A stretch of DNA of 7,494 nucleotides from Candidatus Dormiibacterota bacterium. Lineage in GTDB: Bacteria > Chloroflexota > Dormibacteria > Aeolococcales > Aeolococcaceae. Under the pieces are notes generated by a model. The model was given only the letters and a program-made list of their open reading frames with translations, was not told the DNA's origin and did no database searches. Both the position numbers and the translations under genes were made by a program. The stretch lies in the NCBI GenBank assembly GCA_027451645.1, contig DAIDIX010000034.1, positions 4,015 to 11,508 on the forward strand, given 5' to 3'. Of this stretch, positions 1 to 5,485 are shown piece after piece (within the stretch, counting starts at the first letter, position 1; every line of letters starts with the position of its first letter).

Positions 1-1
1 G

Positions 2-418
2 GAACTTCGTATCGATGTCTTCCGGAGTACTGGCCCTGGTGGACAGAGTGTCAATACCACAGATTCTGCAGTCCGGATCACGCACCTGCCAACAGGCATG
101 GTGGTCACGTGCCAGGATGAGAAGTCACAGATCAAGAACCGTGCAAAGGCACTCAAGGTTCTTCGTGCCAGGCTGTATGATCGCATGCTTGAGGAACAGC
201 AGAGCGAGCTCAGTCAGGCACGGCGAGCCATGGTGGGCTCCGGGGACAGGAGTGAGAAGATCCGTACGTACAACTTCCCACAGGGAAGAATTACCGACCA
301 CCGCATTGACCTGACACTGTACCAGCTCCCCAAGGTGCTGGAGGGGGATCTTGATTCGATTGTCGAGCCGCTCATGCAGGATGATCAGGCAAAGCGGCTC
401 CTTGCCCAGGAAGCATGA
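2..418 (+). CDS. prfA: Peptide chain release factor 1 (RF1), C-terminal part, 5'-truncated by the window edge
   Basis: RF1 reads UAA and UAG stop codons in the ribosomal A site and triggers release of the finished protein. Only the last 138 residues are present; reading is open from base 2 with no start in view. The GGQ peptidyl-hydrolysis motif lies at bases 38-46, in the context FRSTGPGGQSVNTTDSAVRI, which is the family signature. The later stretch KIRTYNFPQGRITDHR (around bases 254-301) is typical of RF1 rather than RF2. The codon-recognition (PxT) domain lies upstream, outside the window, so the RF1 call rests on this C-terminal signature. An internal ATG at base 98 would drop the GGQ motif and is not the start. 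The stop overlaps the prmC start as ATGA (415-418), so the two genes are probably translationally coupled. This makes sense because PrmC modifies the RF1 GGQ glutamine. Confidence 0.97.
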   Translation, partial: ELRIDVFRSTGPGGQSVNTTDSAVRITHLPTGMVVTCQDEKSQIKNRAKALKVLRARLYDRMLEEQQSELSQARRAMVGSGDRSEKIRTYNFPQGRITDHRIDLTLYQLPKVLEGDLDSIVEPLMQDDQAKRLLAQEA

Positions 419-1305
419 CAGACGCTCCATTTCTCGTGAAGGATGCGCTCGGCAAGGGGACATCGTATCTCCGTGAACATGGCTGCGAGCAGCCACGGCT
501 AGATGCAGAGCTCCTTATTGCACATGTTCTGCATGTTGACCGCGTGCATGTCTACATGGAGCTCGATCGGCCACTTACAGATGCAGAGCAGCAGGAGCTG
601 CGGGAGCTTCTGGTCCGCCGCAGCAGGGGAGAGCCCACTGCATATCTCAGGGGAGTACGGGAGTTCTATGGAAGGGACTTCATTGTGAACAGTGCAGTGC
701 TCATTCCACGGCCCGAGACGGAGACGCTTGTCGATGTGGTGCTCCGTGAAGCTGCCTCTTTTTCCTCTGCTGCTGGTGGACCAGTGCGTCTTCTCGATGC
801 AGGAACGGGAAGCGGGTGCATTGCTCTCACGCTTGCCCTTGAGTGTCCTGATCTTGCAGTTACTGCTCTCGATGTGAGTGCTGATGCTCTTTCTGTCGCA
901 CGGGCAAATGCAGAACAGTATGGAATTGCTGAGAGGGTGGAGTTCTCCGAGGGATCCTGGGTGAGCGCTCTTGGAGGCGGAGAGCAGTGGGACATCATTG
1001 TGAGCAATCCACCGTACATCTCTTCTCGGGAGTGGCACGAGCTGCAGCAGGATGTCAGGGAGTTTGAGCCGGACCTTGCCCTGATTGGAGGTGAAGATGG
1101 ACTTGTACCGTACCGTGAGCTAGTTGCGGGTGCCAGAACAGCTCTCAGGGAGCAGGGTCTTCTCGCATTCGAGATTGATCCCCGCAACTTTGATGATGTA
1201 GCAGCAATCGTTCTCGAAGCGTTTCCCCATGCTATCATTGGCTCGGCAGTGGATCTGACAGACCGGAAGCGTGTTCTTACTGCCAGTTGTGTGACCCTGC
1301 AGTAA
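415..1305 (+). CDS. prmC: PrmC, release factor glutamine N5-methyltransferase
   Basis: A cytosolic SAM-dependent methyltransferase that methylates the glutamine of the GGQ motif in RF1 and RF2, which increases termination efficiency. The protein has 296 residues, close to the usual 280-300. An N-terminal helical domain (about 1-90) carries the family stretch RGEPTAYLRGVREFYGRDF (71-89). It is followed by IPRPETE (97-103), SAM motif I LLDAGTGSGCIAL (126-138) and the catalytic NPPY (198-201) that binds the target glutamine. Near the C-terminus the usual EIGxxQ reads EIDPRN (253-258), a mild deviation. The start ATG at 415 overlaps the prfA stop; AGGAAG at 408-413 is a close-set ribosome site, and coupling to prfA probably helps. 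A 14-base gap leads to the next gene. Motifs and the prfA neighbour make the call secure. Confidence 0.97.
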   Translation: MTDAPFLVKDALGKGTSYLREHGCEQPRLDAELLIAHVLHVDRVHVYMELDRPLTDAEQQELRELLVRRSRGEPTAYLRGVREFYGRDFIVNSAVLIPRPETETLVDVVLREAASFSSAAGGPVRLLDAGTGSGCIALTLALECPDLAVTALDVSADALSVARANAEQYGIAERVEFSEGSWVSALGGGEQWDIIVSNPPYISSREWHELQQDVREFEPDLALIGGEDGLVPYRELVAGARTALREQGLLAFEIDPRNFDDVAAIVLEAFPHAIIGSAVDLTDRKRVLTASCVTLQ

Positions 1306-1319
1306 CCCGGTGACCAAAC

Positions 1320-2060
1320 ATGAAGCCAGACAGTACCCTCGTGCGCTCCATAGGAGCACTCGTCGATCAGCTGAATACTGAGGGAGTTGATCCTGCCCGT
1401 ACTCGGTGGCTTGGCGAGCAGAAGAATCTCCTCATTGAGTCGCATCAGGTCGGAAATATCGAAGCTGCACTCAAGGTACTTGAGGGGAGACTCGGCGATC
1501 TCTACGAATCTGCAGTCGTAACTGATGGACATCATGCTCTCCGGAGTGCGTTTGCATCGCTGATTGCAGAAGTGAATTCACTCCAGGAACAGATACGGGC
1601 AGGGAAGTATGTCCCAGATCCAGCCCCGTCAGCAGCAGCGCCAGTGCCTGCAGCTTCGAGTGCAGCGAGTACGTCCCAGCAGGCAGGAGATGATGAGGAG
1701 TCTCGCCCTCAGGTTCTTCGCGAGGACACATCCCGGATGGGGATCATTGGACTCGTGACTGCTGCTATCGGCCTTGTGTTCATCTTCGTGTCCATCGCAT
1801 CGATAGCTGTCCTGCCAGCTGCTTCGTGCAGTCTTCCATCAACTGCCACAAAGATCTGGCTTGGACTCGTGGGTAGCCTGGTGTTTGGTCTTCTCACGAT
1901 CATCAACCAGTCCATTGAAAACCAGCGTCATCGACGCATCAGGGGATCAAATGTCCTTCCTCGTGGTGCACATGTCCTCCAGCTCTTCGGCATCATACAG
2001 ATAGGGATGTTTGGCCTTATCGTGCTCGTTGTGCATGCCCATGGGTGCAGTGTCCTGTAG
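1320..2060 (+). CDS. Unknown protein: soluble helical N-domain, Ala/Pro/Ser linker, three membrane helices
   Basis: I do not recognise this 246-residue protein. Residues 1-98 look soluble and helical. Residues 99-130 form a low-complexity linker rich in Ala, Pro and Ser that ends in an acidic patch (DDEES, 124-128). Three hydrophobic segments follow, at about 141-165, 178-196 and 217-239. The loop between helices 2 and 3 is strongly basic (NQRHRRIRGS, 201-210), so by the positive-inside rule the large N-domain and this loop face the cytoplasm. C170, just after helix 1, and C243, at the extreme C-terminus, would both lie outside and could form a disulfide. The start at ATG 1320 is supported by GGTGA at 1309-1313, six bases upstream. 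It is the first gene of a three-gene insert between prmC and tsaC. A membrane anchor or sensor is possible, but this is inference only. Confidence 0.8.
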   Translation: MKPDSTLVRSIGALVDQLNTEGVDPARTRWLGEQKNLLIESHQVGNIEAALKVLEGRLGDLYESAVVTDGHHALRSAFASLIAEVNSLQEQIRAGKYVPDPAPSAAAPVPAASSAASTSQQAGDDEESRPQVLREDTSRMGIIGLVTAAIGLVFIFVSIASIAVLPAASCSLPSTATKIWLGLVGSLVFGLLTIINQSIENQRHRRIRGSNVLPRGAHVLQLFGIIQIGMFGLIVLVVHAHGCSVL

Positions 2061-2070
2061 TCGCGCATGA

Positions 2071-2077
2071 GGGAGGA
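2071..2077 (+). promoter_or_regulatory. Strong Shine-Dalgarno sequence fixing the DUF4442 start
   Basis: GGGAGGA lies six bases before ATG 2084. It selects that ATG over an in-frame GTG at 2045, which would overlap the upstream gene by 16 bases and has no such site. Confidence 0.8.
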
Positions 2078-2083
2078 TGCTGG

Positions 2084-2650
2084 ATGCCAGGTCTACTGAC
2101 CATACTGCTCAACAGGTCACCAAAGCTTCTCAACTGGTATCCACCCTTTATTGGTGCAGGTATCCGGGTCCGCTCCATTGCTGCGGATTTCCGCTCCTGC
2201 GAGGTCGAGATGCCTCTCCACTGGTGGAACCGCAACTATGTGGGGACCCAGTTTGGGGGATCGCTCTACATGATGGCGGATCCATTCTTCATGCTGATGA
2301 TGATCCACCAGCTTGGACCTTCGTACATTGTCTGGGACAAGGCTGCAACCATCCGCTTCCGCAGTCCAGGTCGCAGCAGAGTCAGCTGCGTCTTCACACT
2401 CACTGACGAGGACATTGCTGCTGCAAAGCATGGTGCTGATGTGGACGGCAAATGTGACTACACGCTCCATGCCGACATTGTTGATAGCGCGGGGACATGC
2501 ATCGCTGAAGTGGAAAAGGTGCTGTACATCAGGAAGAGGAAGCCGGGGGAGTCGTACCACTCGAAACATTCGTCACGGGCAATCCGGCAGGAGTCGCAGG
2601 AGCGTGACAGGAGTGCAAAGCCTGAGGAGAAGGAAACGTCCACCACGTAA
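2084..2650 (+). CDS. DUF4442 family protein, hotdog fold, thioesterase-like
   Basis: A 188-residue protein that matches, from memory, the DUF4442 family (PF14539). These are hotdog-fold proteins related to acyl-CoA thioesterases and PaaI-like enzymes; most have no proven substrate. The signature runs from WWNRNYVGTQFGGSLY (47-62) to MADPFFM (64-70), followed by GPSYIVWDKAATIRF (78-92). FGGSLY-MADP is where the long central hotdog helix and active-site region are expected. Strands 97-106 and 125-149 complete the fold. The last 40 residues (149-188) form a highly charged, probably disordered tail rich in Lys, Arg, Glu and Ser, which is not part of the fold. The start ATG 2084 is set by a strong ribosome site. 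The protein is probably cytosolic. It is the middle gene of the insert, 23 bases after the membrane protein and 9 before the kinase-like gene. Acting on acyl-CoA or another acyl thioester is inferred from the fold only. Confidence 0.87.
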   Translation: MPGLLTILLNRSPKLLNWYPPFIGAGIRVRSIAADFRSCEVEMPLHWWNRNYVGTQFGGSLYMMADPFFMLMMIHQLGPSYIVWDKAATIRFRSPGRSRVSCVFTLTDEDIAAAKHGADVDGKCDYTLHADIVDSAGTCIAEVEKVLYIRKRKPGESYHSKHSSRAIRQESQERDRSAKPEEKETSTT

Positions 2651-2659
2651 CCTTGCCAT

Positions 2660-3481
2660 ATGGAACTTGATGCACTCCACAACAGGGTCCCCGGAGCGCC
2701 CGCTGCCGAGAAAGGTACGGATCTCCGAAGGTCTTCATTCACGGTCCGCATCATCCATCCCGATGACTACAGGCCAAAACCCGGCAGCTTTGATGCAGAT
2801 CCTGCTGTTGCACCGCCTCCATGGAAGGCGACAGTGGCAGAACTGGCTCTCGCATCCGCATTTGAGCCTGGAGCTCTCCTCCGCATGGTTGATCCGTTCC
2901 TGTGTACGGATGGCGTGTACTTTGTTGCAACGGCACAGTCTGTCACTGCAGTATTCAAGCCAGCTGCAGAGATTGACTCCTCGCGGCCACTTGTTCCCCT
3001 GCGTTCAAATCATCTGCGGGAGGTTGCAGCATACAGGCTGTCACAGCTTCTCGGGTTTCCTGATGTTCCACCCACCATTGCTGTAGTGGAAGCTGATCGT
3101 GGGCCAGGTTCGCTACGGTCATATGTCACTGGACATGTGCTCGATGGGCGACAGGGAGATCCGGCCAAGCTTATGGAACTCCAGGTGTTCGATTTCCTCA
3201 TTGGAAATCAGGACAGGCACAACGAGAATGTCATTGTCAGCATGAACAATGCTCCTGTACCGATCGACAATGGACTTTCTTTTCCCATTCAGGATGACCG
3301 CGAAAGCTTCCGGCTTCTTGGGGAGCATCTAGAACTCCCTCTTCCTCCCACATCGCTTCTGAGGAATAGGCTTGCACGAGTACATCCGGACAGCATTGCA
3401 TTCCTTCTCAGGCAGTGCAGCCTCGAGGAGGAGGCAATTGCAGGAGTCCTTGCACGCAGGCGTGCCCTTCTGAATGGATAA
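2660..3481 (+). CDS. Kinase-fold protein of the phosphatidylinositol 3-/4-kinase family (type II PI4K-like)
   Basis: A 273-residue protein resembling the PI3/PI4-kinase catalytic domain (PF00454), especially the type II PI4K branch, some of whose plant members phosphorylate proteins. The N-lobe segment DGVYFV (84-89) leads to AVFKP (97-101), where K100 is the likely ATP-binding lysine. HLREVAAYRL (118-127) supplies the helix-C glutamate E121. GFPDVPPT (132-139) is also typical of that branch. The catalytic loop GNQDRHNEN (182-190) has D185 and N190, and IDNGLSFP (202-209) gives the metal-binding D203. All catalytic positions are thus present, so it should be active. The substrate (lipid, protein or small molecule) cannot be read from the sequence. 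Residues 1-55 are Pro-rich and unrecognised. No membrane helix is seen. ATG 2660 is the only usable start, bounded by the upstream gene's TAA in the same frame. It lacks a clear ribosome site and sits 9 bases after the DUF4442 stop, suggesting coupled translation. Confidence 0.85.
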   Translation: MELDALHNRVPGAPAAEKGTDLRRSSFTVRIIHPDDYRPKPGSFDADPAVAPPPWKATVAELALASAFEPGALLRMVDPFLCTDGVYFVATAQSVTAVFKPAAEIDSSRPLVPLRSNHLREVAAYRLSQLLGFPDVPPTIAVVEADRGPGSLRSYVTGHVLDGRQGDPAKLMELQVFDFLIGNQDRHNENVIVSMNNAPVPIDNGLSFPIQDDRESFRLLGEHLELPLPPTSLLRNRLARVHPDSIAFLLRQCSLEEEAIAGVLARRRALLNG

Positions 3482-3530
3482 TGCTCGTGACGTGATGCAG
3501 AAGAGCAGATGAATGTGACACAGTGCAGGT
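3482..3530. other. Longest intergenic gap (49 bases), nothing recognisable
   Basis: This gap separates the three-gene insert from tsaC. I see no -10/-35 promoter pair, no hairpin followed by a T run, and no good ribosome site for tsaC. It may mark the right edge of the inserted cassette. Confidence 0.5.
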
Positions 3531-4136
3531 ATGGCTGATGCACCAGTACTTTCGATACGTGAGGCAGCTCATGCTCTTGAGGAGGGTGCTGTGCTTGCCA
3601 TACCAACAGATACAGTCTATGGACTTGCCTGTGATCCAGCGAATGAAGCAGCAGTTGATCGCATATATGCAATCAAGGGCAGGCCAGCTTCACTTGAGCT
3701 CACCATCATGGGGGGGCGATGGGAGGATGTGGCACGTGTGTGCACACCGACTCCACGTGCGGAACGGCTTGCTACTTCCTACCTTCCTGGCCCCCTTGCG
3801 CTGGTGCTTCCTGTGCGGGAACCACGTGCGTACGTTGTCCCGCGATCTGGGATGACAGTCGCAGTGCGGGTGCCAGATCACGAGGTAATCCGGGATCTCT
3901 GCCAGCAGGCTGACCTTCTGGCAACGACGAGTGCGAATCCGCATGGACTCCCTGCAGCCCAGTCAGTAGGCGAAGTTCAGGAACATCTCGGTGGTCGCAT
4001 AGATGGCGTGGTTGCGGGGGAGTGCGCATTTGGCATGGCATCAACTATCATTGATTGCACAAGCAATCCAGTGCGCCTGCTCAGGACGGGTCCGATCCCG
4101 TTTGAAGATATTCGAGCAGCGATTGGCGAGGTATGA
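3531..4136 (+). CDS. tsaC: L-threonylcarbamoyladenylate synthase, TsaC/YrdC type
   Basis: TsaC joins threonine, bicarbonate and ATP into threonylcarbamoyl-AMP, the first step of t6A37 modification of ANN-decoding tRNAs; the TsaBDE complex completes it. At 201 residues it is the short TsaC form, without the extra C-terminal Sua5 domain. Motifs in order: PTDTVYGL (25-32), IYAIKGRP (45-52), YLPGPLALVLP (84-94), VAVRVPDH (110-117), TTSAN (132-136), STIID (171-175) and RTGPI (186-190). Some positions deviate from what I know of the family: KGRP is followed by ASLELTIM where xxKPL is common, and the usual WPGPLT reads LPGPLA. ATG 3531 is the only reasonable start because an in-frame stop lies at 3516, but only a poorly spaced AGG precedes it. 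The prmC-tsaC pair is often adjacent; here three genes separate them. glyA follows after 40 bases. Confidence 0.94.
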   Translation: MADAPVLSIREAAHALEEGAVLAIPTDTVYGLACDPANEAAVDRIYAIKGRPASLELTIMGGRWEDVARVCTPTPRAERLATSYLPGPLALVLPVREPRAYVVPRSGMTVAVRVPDHEVIRDLCQQADLLATTSANPHGLPAAQSVGEVQEHLGGRIDGVVAGECAFGMASTIIDCTSNPVRLLRTGPIPFEDIRAAIGEV

Positions 4137-4165
4137 ATGTGGGGTACGGACTGCACGCACCACGT

Positions 4166-4170
4166 GGAGG
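4166..4170 (+). promoter_or_regulatory. Shine-Dalgarno sequence fixing the glyA start
   Basis: GGAGG lies six bases before ATG 4177. The frame stays open upstream to 4003, inside tsaC, but that part has no family similarity, so 4177 is the start. Confidence 0.8.
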
Positions 4171-4176
4171 AACATC

Positions 4177-5478
4177 ATGACACCGCGAGGAACTGCAGAA
4201 GAGGAAACCTCATCAGTGCTGGCTTCCACACCTTCTCTCGACCGTGTGTTCGCTGCCGATCCTGAGACAGCTGCACTCATGGAACGGGAGCTGGAACGTC
4301 AGGAGACGACCCTGGAACTCATTCCCTCAGAGAACATTGCCTCTCCAGCAGTTCTTCAGGCACTCGGATCCTGGCTCAACAACAAATATGCTGAGGGAGT
4401 TCCTGGAAAACGGTACTACGGCGGGTGTGAGATTGTTGACCAGGTGGAGGATCTTGCACGGAAACGTGCCTGTGCCCTCTTCAGTGCGGATCATGCGAAT
4501 GTCCAGCCGCATTCCGGCTCCAATGCCATCATGGCTGTGTACCAGGCTCTGCTCGAGCCTGGGGACCGTGTGCTGGGAATGGCACTCGATCATGGTGGCC
4601 ATCTCTCCCATGGATCTCCAGTGAACTTCTCTGGCAAGCTCTATGAATTCCACTCGTATACAGTGTCAGAGCACACGGGCAGAATCGAATACGACGAAGT
4701 CCGTGCAGCTGCCCGTGAGGTCCGTCCGAAGCTCATTGTTGCAGGGTACAGTGCATATCCCAGAATTCTTGACTGGGAAGCATTCCACGACATCGCTCAG
4801 GAGGTTGGGGCACGGCTCATGGTCGATATGGCGCATGTTGCAGGACTGGTTGCTGGAGGTGTCCATCCAAGTCCAGTGCCGCATGCGGATGTTGTCACCA
4901 TGACAACGCACAAGACCCTTCGTGGTCCATGGGGAGGACTCATTCTCTGTCGTGAGAAGCTTGCAGCTGCGATTGACAAGGCTGTGTGTCCAGGAACGCA
5001 GGGTGGTCCTCATCTGCATGCGATTGCTGCGAAGGCAGTCATGCTGCATCAGTGCATGCAGCCTTCCTTCCATGCATATGCTGAATCGGTTGTCGAGAAT
5101 GCACGGGTGCTTGCGGAAGCCCTGACTGCATGCGGAGCAACGCTGGTAACGGGCGGAACGGACAACCACCTCATGCTCATTGATCTCCGGCCACTCGGAG
5201 TCGGAGGAAGACGTGTACAGCAGGTGTGCGATTCTGTTGGCATCACCCTCAATGCAAATACGTTCCCGTACCACGGAGGAACGCCCTTCAATCCCAATGG
5301 CATCCGTCTTGGCACACCATCAGTCACATCGAGAGGCATGGGCACAGGAGAGATGCATGCCATTGCAGAACTCCTCTGGACACTGCTCACAAACCTTGAA
5401 GATCCAGAAGTACACACGACAGTGAGAAAAGCTACGAGGGATCTCTGCAGGGCATTCCCACTACCGTATCGGAGCTGA
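4177..5478 (+). CDS. glyA: Serine hydroxymethyltransferase
   Basis: A cytosolic PLP enzyme that interconverts serine plus tetrahydrofolate with glycine plus 5,10-methylene-tetrahydrofolate, the main one-carbon source. It has 433 residues against 417 in E. coli; the excess is mainly a short N-terminal extension (about 1-18). Family motifs: LELIPSENIASP (46-57), NKYAEG (69-74), PGKRYYGGCE (76-85), NVQPHSGSNA (108-117), HGSPVNFSGKLY (145-156), VDMAHVAGLVAGG (216-228), the PLP lysine K246 in TTHKTLRGP (243-251), and RLGTPSVTSRGM (377-388) with the substrate-carboxylate arginine R377. Three usually conserved positions are changed. The arginine of GPRGG is W252 (E. coli R235), the tyrosine of EGYPG is V75 (E. 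coli Y59), and the phenylalanine of FPGxQGGP is C271. The fold and Schiff-base residues are intact, so function is likely, though activity or specificity may differ. It lies 40 bases after tsaC and 7 before the wecA-like gene. Confidence 0.96.
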   Translation: MTPRGTAEEETSSVLASTPSLDRVFAADPETAALMERELERQETTLELIPSENIASPAVLQALGSWLNNKYAEGVPGKRYYGGCEIVDQVEDLARKRACALFSADHANVQPHSGSNAIMAVYQALLEPGDRVLGMALDHGGHLSHGSPVNFSGKLYEFHSYTVSEHTGRIEYDEVRAAAREVRPKLIVAGYSAYPRILDWEAFHDIAQEVGARLMVDMAHVAGLVAGGVHPSPVPHADVVTMTTHKTLRGPWGGLILCREKLAAAIDKAVCPGTQGGPHLHAIAAKAVMLHQCMQPSFHAYAESVVENARVLAEALTACGATLVTGGTDNHLMLIDLRPLGVGGRRVQQVCDSVGITLNANTFPYHGGTPFNPNGIRLGTPSVTSRGMGTGEMHAIAELLWTLLTNLEDPEVHTTVRKATRDLCRAFPLPYRS

Positions 5479-5485
5479 GATAACG

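Noticed and set aside
666..1535. Long open frame of 289 codons on the minus strand across prmC and the next gene
   Set aside because: It mirrors the codon bias of the + strand genes, spans a gene boundary, and its Ser/Arg-rich translation resembles no family.
2065..2080. Possible small hairpin (GCAT/ATGC) presenting the ribosome site of the DUF4442 gene in its loop
   Set aside because: Only four base pairs with an 8-base loop; too weak to claim.
2045..2083. GTG at 2045 as the start of the DUF4442 gene, overlapping the upstream gene
   Set aside because: No ribosome site fits it, the added 13 residues show no family similarity, and GGGAGGA is ideally placed for ATG 2084.
4160..4167. Palindrome CCACGTGG just before glyA, as a possible operator
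   Set aside because: An isolated 8-base palindrome of this sort is expected by chance, and there is no second copy or promoter next to it.
4003..4176. Longer N-terminus for GlyA reaching into tsaC
   Set aside because: The extra 58 residues overlap tsaC in another frame and look unlike SHMT; GGAGG at 4166-4170 marks ATG 4177.
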